Below are positions 27,715 through 35,897 of a stretch of DNA of 64,000 nt, one piece after another. The position numbers and the translations under genes are program-made. The stretch is taken from the NCBI RefSeq assembly GCF_903893715.1, contig NZ_CAITNG010000142.1, positions 1 to 64,000 of the forward strand, given 5' to 3'. Source of the stretch: an uncultured Mucilaginibacter sp. (GTDB taxonomy: Bacteria; Bacteroidota; Bacteroidia; Sphingobacteriales; Sphingobacteriaceae). Position 1 is the stretch's first letter, and each line of letters opens with the position of its first letter. A model generated the notes under the pieces. That model saw only the letters and a list, made by a program, of their open reading frames with translations. It ran no database searches and was not told the DNA's origin.

Positions 27715-28143
27715 CTATTTTATCCTGGTGTAGCTAACTGAGGGGGTATCGTAACCATCGATGCTGAGTGAAAGCTGATTGCCATTTAAGTAAATGATAT
27801 TGATTAGGCTGGTATCCCTATCAAAAATGATGGTATTGACCATTTGCTTCTGAACGATGGAGAACTGCTGGGCAAGTGTATAAGTGCCGCTTTTTACCAG
27901 GCTGCCGCTGGTAAATGTTTGGTATGTATTGGTTGTAAAAACAAAAAGTTGCCCGTTACCAGCGGGATAGGTGGTCAAACGGCCAGTATTTCCATTTGTA
28001 GCGGAGGCTAACTCCCAAGTACCCGGCAATCCGGTTGAAGTGGTAACCGGAGTAGACTGCGTAGGCGCGCTTGACAATTCCTTTTTGCATCCGACCAAAG
28101 CCAGCAATGAAAAAACAAGAAGATAAGCTTTTCGAATAATCAT
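27715..28143 (-). CDS. Small lipoprotein, lipocalin-like
   Basis: 142 aa. A lipoprotein signal peptide ends in LLALVGCKKE, so the mature protein would begin with an acylated cysteine at about residue 19. The body has the GTWELASATN start and repeated beta strands of the lipocalin-like family seen in many Bacteroidota lipoproteins. No partner is adjacent. The ligand is unknown. Confidence 0.7.
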   Translation of the reverse strand: MIIRKAYLLVFSLLALVGCKKELSSAPTQSTPVTTSTGLPGTWELASATNGNTGRLTTYPAGNGQLFVFTTNTYQTFTSGSLVKSGTYTLAQQFSIVQKQMVNTIIFDRDTSLINIIYLNGNQLSLSIDGYDTPSVSYTRIK

Positions 28144-28279
28144 GATAATTATCTTTAATTTAATTGGTTCATCTGCCGTGCTTTAGCAAAGTAAAGTATT
28201 ATTTTGATGATTATAAAAAATATCTACGATCCGTAATCAGTGAAATCACAAAACAATCGGTGTAATCCGCCAAAATAAT

Positions 28280-28287
28280 TACTTTTG
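28280..28287 (+). promoter_or_regulatory. -7 box (TACTTTTG) abutting the lpxH start
   Basis: TACTTTTG matches TAnnTTTG and ends 6 bases before ATG 28294, the same spacing as for the ABC exporter at 3374-3388. It predicts a leaderless or near-leaderless transcript. No clear -33 element is present. Confidence 0.35.
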
Positions 28288-28293
28288 AAAACC

Positions 28294-29055
28294 ATGAGCG
28301 ACCGCCATAAACTTTATTTCGCCTCTGATTTTCACCTGGGTGTACCCAATTACGCCTTGAGCCGCGAGCGCGAGGATAAACTGGTGCGCTGGCTGGACAT
28401 GATTGGACAGGACGCATCGGAGATTTTCCTGATGGGCGATATTTTTGATTTTTGGTTTGAGTATACTACGGTGGTGCCCAAAGGCTATATTCGCCTGTTT
28501 GGCAAGCTGGCACAATTAAGCGACGCGGGAATCAAAATATATCTATTTAAAGGCAACCACGATATGTGGATGTTCGATTACTTTCAGCAGGAGTTTGGCG
28601 CCACCATTATTACCAACGAACTGGAAATTGAGCGCAACGGCAAAAAGTTTTACCTGCACCATGGCGATGGCCTGGGCCCGGGTGATGCCAAATATAAAAT
28701 GCTCAAAAAATTCTTCCGCAGCCGTGTTTGCCAATGGCTGTTTGAGCGTATACACCCTAACCTGGGCGTGGGCGTAGCCAACCGCTGGTCGCACAACAGC
28801 AAAGTGATGCAGGCCAAAAACGAAGTACGGAAGATATTGGAACAAGAGTGGCTGGTAACCTACTCGCGCGAGGTGCTGCAAACACAATATTTTGACTACC
28901 TGATTTTTGGGCACCGCCATTTGCCTTTGGATATTAAACTGAACGAAAAAAGCCGCTACATTAACCTGGGCGATTGGCTGAACCATTTTAGCTACGCCGT
29001 TTTTGATGGGGAGGAGCTTTATTTGAAATATTTCGAGAAGAAGACGGAGGACTGA
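28294..29055 (+). CDS. lpxH: UDP-2,3-diacylglucosamine diphosphatase (LpxH-like)
   Basis: 253 aa from ATG 28294; a TTG three codons upstream falls inside the -7 box. The calcineurin-type metallophosphatase motifs are in order: ASDFHLGVPN, GDIFDFWFEY, KGNHDMWM, HHGDGLGPGD and FGHRHLPLDI. This is the LpxH pattern for lipid A precursor synthesis at the inner membrane. It is convergent with the GluQ-like gene, with only two bases between the stops. Confidence 0.88.
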   Translation: MSDRHKLYFASDFHLGVPNYALSREREDKLVRWLDMIGQDASEIFLMGDIFDFWFEYTTVVPKGYIRLFGKLAQLSDAGIKIYLFKGNHDMWMFDYFQQEFGATIITNELEIERNGKKFYLHHGDGLGPGDAKYKMLKKFFRSRVCQWLFERIHPNLGVGVANRWSHNSKVMQAKNEVRKILEQEWLVTYSREVLQTQYFDYLIFGHRHLPLDIKLNEKSRYINLGDWLNHFSYAVFDGEELYLKYFEKKTED

Positions 29056-29057
29056 GG

Positions 29058-29948
29058 TCAGACGTCTGATGTCGGTAATAGTTCTGAAAATTGAGACCAG
29101 TTGTTAACCCGCTGCGTTTTGCCGAAGAGATTGGCTATGATGGTATAAATATCTGCCGGGCTTTTGCCCTGTTCGCGTAAGTATTTTATAGAGGTATCGC
29201 CCGCTGATTTGGATAGTTTTTGGCCATCAGGTGCCATTAATAAAGGATGATGAAAAAAGGTGCTATCCGCGAAAGCGTTATTACCCAATTTAGCGGCCAG
29301 TTGTAGTTGGGCCAGGGTAGAGGGCCACAAGTCGAGGCCCCGGACCACCAGATCCACACCAAAATAAATATCGTCCACAACCGAAGCCAGTTGGTATGCG
29401 GGTAACCCATCTTTTTTCCTAACGACAAAATAGTTCATTTCGGCAGGCAACATTGCAATTTGTTTTCCCGATAAGGTATTCACAACAATTTCGCTGCCAT
29501 CGGTAATTAACCGCAAATTGCTATCGGGTGTATTTAATGGCAGGTTTTTGTGCAGGCAGGTACCCGGATAAACATTGCCATATTGCTGCAATTGCGCCCT
29601 CGAACAGGTACAGGCGAACAGGTGGCCGCCTTGTTCGAGTTTTTTTAATGCGTCCTGATAAAGCTCAAGCCGGTGCATTTGTGACCATTCTTTTCGGTAC
29701 TCTTCGGCATTACGCGGGCCTTCATCCCAGGGAATTTCCAAAAAGTTGAGGGTATCAAAAATATCCTGAATGTATTCGGGCTTAACGCGGTCGCGGTCAA
29801 GGTCGTCAATGCGGAGTAATATTTTGGCCCCGCTTTGCCGGGCAAGCCCGGCGGTAAGCACAAACGAAAGCACATTGCCCAGGTGCAAATAGCCGCTGGG
29901 TGTTGGGGCTATACGCGTTTTGTTGAATTTTAAGCCGGGCTGCTGCAT
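29058..29948 (-). CDS. gluQ: Glutamyl-Q tRNA(Asp) synthetase-like protein
   Basis: 296 aa, the length of the truncated GluRS relatives that lack an anticodon-binding domain. The HIGH-type motif is RIAPTPSGYLHLGN (residues 11-24) and the KMSKS equivalent is QKLSKSAGD. A zinc knuckle begins CTCSRAQL and continues to YPGTC. Family members attach glutamate to queuosine in tRNA-Asp rather than to tRNA-Glu. A tRNA-Asp gene happens to lie 3.6 kb away. Confidence 0.85.
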   Translation of the reverse strand: MQQPGLKFNKTRIAPTPSGYLHLGNVLSFVLTAGLARQSGAKILLRIDDLDRDRVKPEYIQDIFDTLNFLEIPWDEGPRNAEEYRKEWSQMHRLELYQDALKKLEQGGHLFACTCSRAQLQQYGNVYPGTCLHKNLPLNTPDSNLRLITDGSEIVVNTLSGKQIAMLPAEMNYFVVRKKDGLPAYQLASVVDDIYFGVDLVVRGLDLWPSTLAQLQLAAKLGNNAFADSTFFHHPLLMAPDGQKLSKSAGDTSIKYLREQGKSPADIYTIIANLFGKTQRVNNWSQFSELLPTSDV

Positions 29949-30167
29949 TTACCTATAAATAAACAGGCAATAAAATGATATGCCTAATTGGCATGCAAAA
30001 TACGTTTATTAGTTGCTTGTTGCACAGTTGTGGATTTATTGTTGTCATTTATTCATTTTAAATTTTTTAAACACTTATGATAAAAAAATATTTTTATTTA
30101 TTCGAAATAATAAATTATTATTTATTAACTTGGTGGAATAAAAAAACGGAGCCCTAACCCTAATGCC

Positions 30168-31459
30168 ATGCTTAAATATCTAAAAGCTATAAATTTTGTT
30201 GTTTTTCTATTCATTTTGGTAATAATCTACTCTTGCAAAAAGAGCCCAAATGCACAAAATGAACTAACCATTGGTAACCCACCGACGGATTCCAACTTTG
30301 TAAGCCTTTCAGTTGCAATAAATGTAGCTACCCAAGCAGGCAACAGCTCATTAGTGAGTAAAATATCAAGTAAAAACGCAGCTAATTTATTAACAGTTGC
30401 TTCAGCAAAAAAGAGATATTGGATACCTTAGCAGTTCCTGATGCAATTAATCCATCTTACTATATCTTTAACTATGTTGGCGGAGGATTTGTTATTGTAC
30501 CCGCTGACAAGAGGGTGGAACCTATTATGGCCTATTCAGATAGAGGATATTTTATAAAATCAGGTAAACTGCCTTCAGGCTTGATCAGTTGGCTCAGTTT
30601 GAACCACAAGAATATGCAACTATTGAGGAAAAACAGCACCTTAAAAGCCCCCGTTCAGGTTACCAAGCATTGGAGCGAGTTTCAATTAACTTATGATAAT
30701 GGTAACCCGGGCAGTCCGCGTATTTTACAACTCTTACCAACACCGCCACCCTGTCAGGATGAAACTTATATTACATTGGTTGGCCCTTTGCTACAAACTC
30801 AATGGGGGCAGGGTTATCCGTATAATGCACTTTGTCCCGCAGGGTCTTATTCTAATTATCATACACCTACGGGCTGTGTGGCAACTGCCATGGCCCAGGT
30901 GATGTATTATTGGCAATACCCATCGAGCTACAACTGGAGCATTATGCCATTAGATTATACAAATAATGGTACCACAGAGTTGGCCAGATTAATTAACGAT
31001 ATTGGTGTGTCGCTTGATATGGTGTATGACGATAGTGGCTCACACCCGGATGGGGTTTCCGCTGCACAATCATTTGTTAACATATTCCACTATTCATCCT
31101 CAAACGAAGCTGATTATGATTATCAGGCTACAATAAATAATTTAGAGTCTCATGAGCCAGTTATTTTATATGCTTCAACAGACAACCATACATTTCTTTG
31201 GTGGGATTGGTATAATGACGGGCATGCCTGGGTTTGCGACGGATTTGAACAAGTGGATTGGACTACTTGTGCTACGGTCGATCAACCGGCAATGGGAGGG
31301 GAGTCGCTAATTATGCACATGAATTGGGGTTGGAACGATTATTGGGTTGCAAATAACAGCAATGGATGGTATGGCTACACTGACTGGAGTGTTTGGAATG
31401 GCCCTGAACTTGAGTTTTATCAATATAATTATGAAATGACTAATAATATTCACCCTTAA
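30168..31459 (+). pseudogene. C10 (streptopain-like) cysteine protease, split by a -1 frame change
   Basis: The first frame (30168-30431) encodes a lipoprotein-type signal (ILVIIYSCKK) and the start of a C10 prodomain (VSLSVAINVATQAG). It stops at TAG 30429. The second frame continues the protein to 31459. It has the rest of the prodomain (YYIFNYVGGGFVIVPADKRV), the catalytic cysteine in TPTGCVATAMAQVMYYW and the histidine in NDGHAWVCDGF. The frames join at A_AAA_AAG (30407-30413). A -1 slip there yields AKKEILDTLAV, the expected family sequence. It is therefore a one-base homopolymer loss, a phase-variable gene, or programmed frameshifting as in dnaX. The catalytic half is otherwise intact and ends at residue 346 of its frame. 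Confidence 0.8.
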
Positions 31460-31469
31460 GCAAAATTTT

Positions 31470-31976
31470 ATGAAAAAACTTATGGTACAAGTTATAGGAA
31501 TGTTAATCATTTTTAGTTCGTGCAAAAAGCAAGGCGTCAATGAAATTACCGACCCTGCACCAATCGATTTCGAAATTATTGGTAAGGATGGCAGTAGTAT
31601 GGTTAAGTCGAAACGGGATAGTGTTACTATTACCTATATTGACAACAATGTAACTAAAGTATTTAGGCCAAGCATATCGCGCCTACAGGTTTCTATAACA
31701 GATACGAGTACTGCGTCAAATTATAATGGTTTGTTTATTTCGGACAATGCCATCATGAGTGGTTTGAGCAGCCGATCTCCCAACCCTATCTATTCATATA
31801 GCTTAAGCTTAAACGGTGTAAGTTTAGGTACTATATATGTAAATTACTGGCAATATCAGGATGCATACCCGCAACTATCTTCCCCGGCATTTACATTTAA
31901 CAATATACCTGTTGTTGAGGATACAAAGCCGTATTTCCTTTATGGCTCACCACTTAATCTATTGAAAGTTCAGTAG
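31470..31976 (+). CDS. Lipoprotein next to the C10 protease, candidate inhibitor
   Basis: 168 aa. The signal peptide ends LIIFSSCKKQ, so it is a lipoprotein. The rest is strand-rich (VTITYIDNNVTKVFRPSI, YSYSLSLNGVSLGTIYVNYW) with no family I recognise. It begins 10 bases after the protease stop and must share its transcript. In Bacteroides fragilis and Streptococcus, C10 proteases are encoded next to inhibitors, so an inhibitory role is a reasonable guess from position alone. Confidence 0.6.
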   Translation: MKKLMVQVIGMLIIFSSCKKQGVNEITDPAPIDFEIIGKDGSSMVKSKRDSVTITYIDNNVTKVFRPSISRLQVSITDTSTASNYNGLFISDNAIMSGLSSRSPNPIYSYSLSLNGVSLGTIYVNYWQYQDAYPQLSSPAFTFNNIPVVEDTKPYFLYGSPLNLLKVQ

Positions 31977-32240
31977 CTGTCTTCGATTGAGTAAAATTAT
32001 CTGTACAGGTTGTTCGAGTGCAAATAACTTGTGCCATCCCGTCATATTTCGTATACCTCCTTGGCCAACAGTAGGGATTATCAATTATTTGTCTAAATTC
32101 CGTACTTTTGTATGATAATTGATGGAGATGTTATTGAGGTGTTGGTTATTATGTGTTTAGTTATTGAATACCCATAATTACCCATTTCTATTGTCATTAG
32201 TCATTGGGTCATTAAGTCATTGTTTGACGGATATGATAAA

Positions 32241-32382
32241 AAAATAAAATTTAAAACACCCATATTTACCCATATAGCCCCCTCTAAATCTCCCCCGGTT
32301 GGGGAGACTTTGAAAAGAGTAAATTGGTGAATAGCGATATATTTGATAATAGGGGCTAAAAATAAAATTTAAAACACCCATA
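32241..32382. repeat. MITE-like unit flanked by 24-bp direct repeats
   Basis: The 24-mer beginning AAAATAAAATTTAAAACACC occurs at 32241-32264 and 32359-32382. Between them, TAGCCCC (32275-32281) and GGGGCTA (32352-32358) are inverted ends of an 84-base unit. Its left part contains CTCTAAATCTCCCCC-GGTT-GGGGAG, a hairpin that, from general knowledge, resembles a motif dispersed in Bacteroidota genomes. Confidence 0.5.
32338..32345 (+). promoter_or_regulatory. Candidate -7 box for prfA
   Basis: TATATTTG matches TAnnTTTG. The nearest TTTG upstream (32309-32312) leaves 25 bases instead of 19, so the match is imperfect. The box lies inside the MITE-like unit, so the repeat may have supplied the promoter. 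Confidence 0.35.
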
Positions 32383-32438
32383 AATACCCATATTTAGTTG
32401 CCGGATGGCGGGAGGGTATTTGTGAAATTGATAAAAGA

Positions 32439-33512
32439 ATGTTAGATAAGTTAGAAGCGATAAAAGAACGCTGGCAAGATGTGGAGCGCGAGCTGAGCAG
32501 TCCGGATATTATGAAGGACATGAAGCGTTTTGCCCAAATGAATAAAGAATATAAGGACCTGACCAAAATTGTGGAGGAGTACAATGTATACGCCAAGGTA
32601 ATGAGCAACATTGACGCCAACCGCGACATTTTGGCTACCGAAAAGGACGAGGACTTCCGCGAGATGGCCAAGGCCGAACTGGAAGAACTGTTGCCCCGGC
32701 AAACCGAGATGGAGGAAAAGATACGCCTGATGCTGATACCGAAAGACCCTGAAGACAGCCGCAATGCCATTGTGGAAATACGTGGTGGTACAGGTGGTGA
32801 TGAGGCTGCGCTGTTTGCCGGCGATTTGTACCGCATGTACATCCGCTTTTGCGAAAAGCAGGGCTGGAAAACCGAACTGGTGGATTGTACCGAAGGTACT
32901 GCCGGTGGCTTCAAGGAAATCATCTTCAACGTACTGGCAGAAGACGCTTACGGTACGTTGAAATATGAATCGGGTGTGCACCGCGTACAGCGTGTACCCG
33001 ATACCGAAACACAGGGCCGGGTACATACCTCGGCGGCATCGGTGGTGGTATTGCCCGAGGTTGACGAGTTTGATGTGGACATCCATGTGAACGATATCCG
33101 TAAGGACCTGTTCTGCTCATCGGGGCCGGGCGGGCAATCGGTAAACACTACGTATTCGGCTGTAAGGTTAACGCACATCCCGACCGGTATTGTGGCCCAA
33201 TGCCAGGACCAGAAGTCGCAATTGAAGAATTACGACAAGGCTTTGGCGGTTTTGCGCTCGCGTATTTACGAAATGGAGCTGCAAAAACACCTGGAAGAGA
33301 TATCGAAGAAAAGAAAAACGATGGTATCTACCGGCGACCGGTCGGCCAAGATACGCACCTATAATTATCCGCAAGGAAGGGTTACCGAACACCGTATCGG
33401 CCTCACTATCTACAACTTACCCGAGGTAATGAACGGCAGTTTGCTGGAAATAATGGAGGCCCTGCAATTTGCGGAGAACGCCGAAAAACTGCAGGAAGGC
33501 AGCATAGCCTAA
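32439..33512 (+). CDS. prfA: Peptide chain release factor 1
   Basis: 357 aa, normal length. The peptidyl-hydrolysis GGQ motif is in SSGPGGQSVNTTYSAVRL (about residue 228). The class-1 RF1 decoding region is RVPDTETQGRVHTSAA: the PxT tripeptide reads PDT, and the RF2 SPF motif is absent. It terminates translation at UAA and UAG. It is followed by tRNA-Asp but separated by that gene's own promoter. Confidence 0.96.
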   Translation: MLDKLEAIKERWQDVERELSSPDIMKDMKRFAQMNKEYKDLTKIVEEYNVYAKVMSNIDANRDILATEKDEDFREMAKAELEELLPRQTEMEEKIRLMLIPKDPEDSRNAIVEIRGGTGGDEAALFAGDLYRMYIRFCEKQGWKTELVDCTEGTAGGFKEIIFNVLAEDAYGTLKYESGVHRVQRVPDTETQGRVHTSAASVVVLPEVDEFDVDIHVNDIRKDLFCSSGPGGQSVNTTYSAVRLTHIPTGIVAQCQDQKSQLKNYDKALAVLRSRIYEMELQKHLEEISKKRKTMVSTGDRSAKIRTYNYPQGRVTEHRIGLTIYNLPEVMNGSLLEIMEALQFAENAEKLQEGSIA

Positions 33513-33527
33513 CAATTTCACATTTTA

Positions 33528-33558
33528 TTTGTGGATTGAAAATTGAACCCTATATTTG
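33528..33558 (+). promoter_or_regulatory. Perfect Bacteroidetes promoter for tRNA-Asp
   Basis: TTTG (33528-33531), exactly 19 bases, then TATATTTG (33551-33558), matching TTTG-N19-TAnnTTTG without mismatch. The predicted start is a few bases before the mature tRNA at 33570. Confidence 0.85.
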
Positions 33559-33569
33559 CAGTCCCAAAC

Positions 33570-33643
33570 GGAGTGGTAGTTCAGCTGGTTAGAATACATG
33601 CCTGTCACGCATGGGGTCGCGGGTTCGAGTCCCGTCCATTCCG
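33570..33643 (+). tRNA. tRNA-Asp (anticodon GTC)
   Basis: A 74-base cloverleaf. The acceptor GGAGTGG pairs with CCATTCC (one G-U pair). The D arm contains AGCTGGTTAGA. The anticodon loop CTGTCAC carries GTC, and the T arm is GCGGGTTCGAGTCCCGT. G73 is the discriminator, as expected for tRNA-Asp, and CCA is not encoded. Its 3' end is the likely attachment site of the conjugative element that follows. Confidence 0.96.
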
Positions 33644-33671
33644 CTGATTATGTTATCAAAAACATCAAAAT

Positions 33672-33706
33672 GGCCTTTAATCGTAGATTAAGGGCCTTTT
33701 TTGTTT
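33672..33706 (+). terminator. Terminator after tRNA-Asp
   Basis: GGCCTTTAATC and GATTAAGGGCC form an 11-bp stem (one G-U pair) with loop GTA, followed by TTTTTTGTTTT. Confidence 0.85.
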
Positions 33707-33745
33707 TACTACCTTACCAAAACTCGCATTAAAACACATAATTCT

Positions 33746-33793
33746 ATTGCGTCATTCATTGCGTCATTTCAAACTCGAAAAAAGACGCAATGA
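33746..33793. repeat. Repeated ATTGCGTCATT sites, possible integrase arm sites
   Basis: ATTGCGTCATT occurs at 33746-33756 and 33758-33768, one base apart, and GACGCAAT at 33784-33791 is the inverted 8-base core. Tandem and inverted short repeats between the attachment site and int are what arm-type binding sites of a tyrosine recombinase look like. Confidence 0.5.
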
Positions 33794-33893
33794 AAACTGC
33801 ATAAAGAATTGATAATGAGCATGTACAGCGCGTGGACATCTTGTTTGGATGATGATCTAAACCGACATTTGTTTAACCTTTAAATGTTAGTTT

Positions 33894-35129
33894 ATGTTAG
33901 AAAAAAGCTTCGGACTGCTTTTTTATTTGAAACAGTCCAAAAATCAGAAAAAAGGCCCCCTTTACATCTACCTTAAGATTACGGTAGATGGTAAATCAGT
34001 TGAGCTATCTTCCAAGCGAAAATGTGACCCTACCAAGTGGAACTCTGCTGGTGCAAGGGCAATGGGGACGAAGGAAGATGCCAGAGAATTAAATTATTTC
34101 CTGGACGCATTAGAGCTGCAAATTTTCCAGGCTAAAAGATCACTTATCGAAGCTGATCGTGAAGTTTCCGCACAGGCGATAAAGGATATTCTTACCGGTA
34201 ATGTTGAAAAACGTAAAAAAATCCTGGAGGTATTCAGTGTGCATAATGCCCAGATGAAAGCATTACAAGGAGTTGACTTCGCCGCAAGCACCATGCAGCG
34301 CTACAATATTTCTTATAACCACACGAGGGATTTTATAAAGTGGAAGCATGGGACTGACGATAGAGATATTAAGGATCTTGACCATGAGTTTATTTCCCAG
34401 TATGCTTTCTGGTTAAAAACCGTTCGGAATTGCGATCACAACACCACAATGAAATATTTAGTCAATTTTAAAAAAATAGTGCTGATCTGTGTGAAGAGCA
34501 AATGGCTTCCGGGAGATCCATTTTCCAATTTCAAATTAACGAGAAAGCCCCTGGAGAGAACCGCATTGACGGACGCAGAACTGCAACGGATAACCGAAAA
34601 GGATTTTGAAAACGTGAGATTAAGTAATGTCAGGGATATTTTCCTTTTTAGTTGCTATACCGGGCTTGCTTACATTGACGTCAAAAATTTAAAACGGGGA
34701 GACATCCAAAAGGGTGTAGACGGGGAGCAGTGGATTTTTATTAACCGGCAAAAGACAAATGCATTATCAAGAATTCCCTTGTTAAAGGAGGCAATGAGAA
34801 TTATTAAAAAATATGATAAGCACCCTAAATGTATAGTCAATGGCGTGGTTTTACCAGTGCTGACCAACCAAAAAATGAATTCTTATCTTAAAGAAATAGC
34901 CGACTGCTGCGGCATTAAGGTAGAGCTGACTTATCACATAGCCCGGCATACATTTGCAACTACGGTGACCTTAAATAACGGGGTACCGATAGAGACGGTG
35001 TCGAAAATGCTGGGTCATGCTACAATAAAGCAAACGCAGCATTATGCAAAGACACTTGACTTTAAAGTGAGTGAAGACATGAACAGGCTTAAGAAACGGT
35101 TGGTTAGAAAAGGGTCGGTGTTAGTGTAG
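33894..35129 (+). CDS. int: Tyrosine recombinase (ICE integrase)
   Basis: 411 aa. An N-terminal arm-binding-type domain (residues 1-100) and a SAM-like core-binding domain (about 105-205) precede the catalytic domain. That domain has HIARHTFATT (His-x-x-Arg), LGHATIKQTQHY with the second His and the Tyr nucleophile. The first Arg region reads CYTGLAYIDVKNL: the usual TGxR arginine is replaced, as in the Bacteroides IntDOT group, which is known to lack it. It is transcribed away from tRNA-Asp and ends at a strong terminator (35138). Confidence 0.92.
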   Translation: MLEKSFGLLFYLKQSKNQKKGPLYIYLKITVDGKSVELSSKRKCDPTKWNSAGARAMGTKEDARELNYFLDALELQIFQAKRSLIEADREVSAQAIKDILTGNVEKRKKILEVFSVHNAQMKALQGVDFAASTMQRYNISYNHTRDFIKWKHGTDDRDIKDLDHEFISQYAFWLKTVRNCDHNTTMKYLVNFKKIVLICVKSKWLPGDPFSNFKLTRKPLERTALTDAELQRITEKDFENVRLSNVRDIFLFSCYTGLAYIDVKNLKRGDIQKGVDGEQWIFINRQKTNALSRIPLLKEAMRIIKKYDKHPKCIVNGVVLPVLTNQKMNSYLKEIADCCGIKVELTYHIARHTFATTVTLNNGVPIETVSKMLGHATIKQTQHYAKTLDFKVSEDMNRLKKRLVRKGSVLV

Positions 35130-35137
35130 TTAACCAC

Positions 35138-35176
35138 AGGCAGCATAAGATCAATATCGTCTTATGCTGCCTTTTA
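35138..35176. terminator. Bidirectional terminator after int
   Basis: AGGCAGCATAAGA (35138-35150) and TCTTATGCTGCCT (35160-35172) make a perfect 13-bp stem with a 9-base loop and a short T-run. It separates int from the leftward genes. Confidence 0.88.
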
Positions 35177-35256
35177 AACAATTAGTAAAGGGATTGGGAA
35201 GTTTGCCGGAACGGCATTTTTGAAGAGAAGAGTTAAGCGAAGCAGCCCATTGAATA

Positions 35257-35544
35257 CTAAGGGATAATCTCAATAACGCTACCTGAATAACAGTCATAGG
35301 TAGGCCGGTAAAGAATGTATCCAAAATCGCAAAGTTGATTAATACATTTATGGTATGTTGTTATACTGCCAAAGTGAGCCTTTGTCATTAATTTTTTTCG
35401 TGAAATTTTCACTTGCTTTTTGAAACCGGCTTGTTGCCATAAAATAAGCATGGTAACATACAGACTGATATGCCATACTGTTACACGGGGATCTTCAGTC
35501 ATCTTACCATAGAGTTCTGAAATAATGTAAGTCTGAGGCATCAT
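35257..35544 (-). CDS. ICE-associated small protein, helix-turn-helix-like
   Basis: 95 aa. The sequence MTKAHFGSITTYHKCINQLCDFGYI has the look of a winged-helix recognition region (key part: GSITTYHKCINQL), after a helix VTVWHISLYVTMLILW. It overlaps the preceding excisionase-like gene by four bases, so the two are translationally coupled. Similar pairs are common near integrases of Bacteroidota elements. A regulatory or replication-linked role is inferred only from this setting. Confidence 0.6.
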   Translation of the reverse strand: MMPQTYIISELYGKMTEDPRVTVWHISLYVTMLILWQQAGFKKQVKISRKKLMTKAHFGSITTYHKCINQLCDFGYILYRPTYDCYSGSVIEIIP

Positions 35545-35807
35545 TTAATCAATTTTCCACTAAGCATGTTTTGAATGTCGGTGAGGTTATAAAAATGTAT
35601 TCCACCTATTTTTTGGGATTTTAGCTTCCCGGTGATTCGTAAATTCTGAACGGTTCCTGTGGAAACTTTAAGCATTTTCCTGACATCTGCACATCTAAGC
35701 CATTCTTTAGTTTCGGTTTTATTGTTGGCCAACAAAGCCCTAATGTCATTCAACAGTGTTTGTCGAAAGGCTTCGAGATCGTCTTTAGTGATTATTTCTA
35801 TCGCCAT
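35541..35807 (-). CDS. Excisionase/MerR-type helix-turn-helix protein
   Basis: 88 aa. The C-terminal half has a MerR-like winged helix: EWLRCADVRKMLKVSTGTVQNLR (landmarks ADVRKMLKVS and TVQNLR), then GKLKSQKIGGIHFYNLTDI. The N-terminal 40 residues are a helical, probably oligomerising segment. Proteins of this type act as excisionases or excision regulators (Xis/Exc) of Bacteroidetes elements. Confidence 0.8.
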   Translation of the reverse strand: MAIEIITKDDLEAFRQTLLNDIRALLANNKTETKEWLRCADVRKMLKVSTGTVQNLRITGKLKSQKIGGIHFYNLTDIQNMLSGKLIK

Positions 35808-35897
35808 GGACTATAAATTAAAAATTGGATACGATACCCGGCTACTGCGGGATGCTGTTATGAGCCGGGTCTTTACCCCGGATTATGGAGATGTGAT

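Larger units (their letters stand above)
31977..32438. other. Repeat-rich intergenic region before prfA
   Basis: No gene is visible. Phrases of the type ACCCATA-TTACCCA recur near 32169, 32256, 32375. An 84-base unit with 7-bp inverted ends lies at 32275-32358 between 24-bp direct repeats. A TATATTTG -7 box at 32338 could serve prfA. Confidence 0.5.

Noticed and set aside
32451-33086. Minus-strand 211-codon frame
   Set aside because: Antisense to prfA, rich in His, Phe and Val as expected for a complementary frame.
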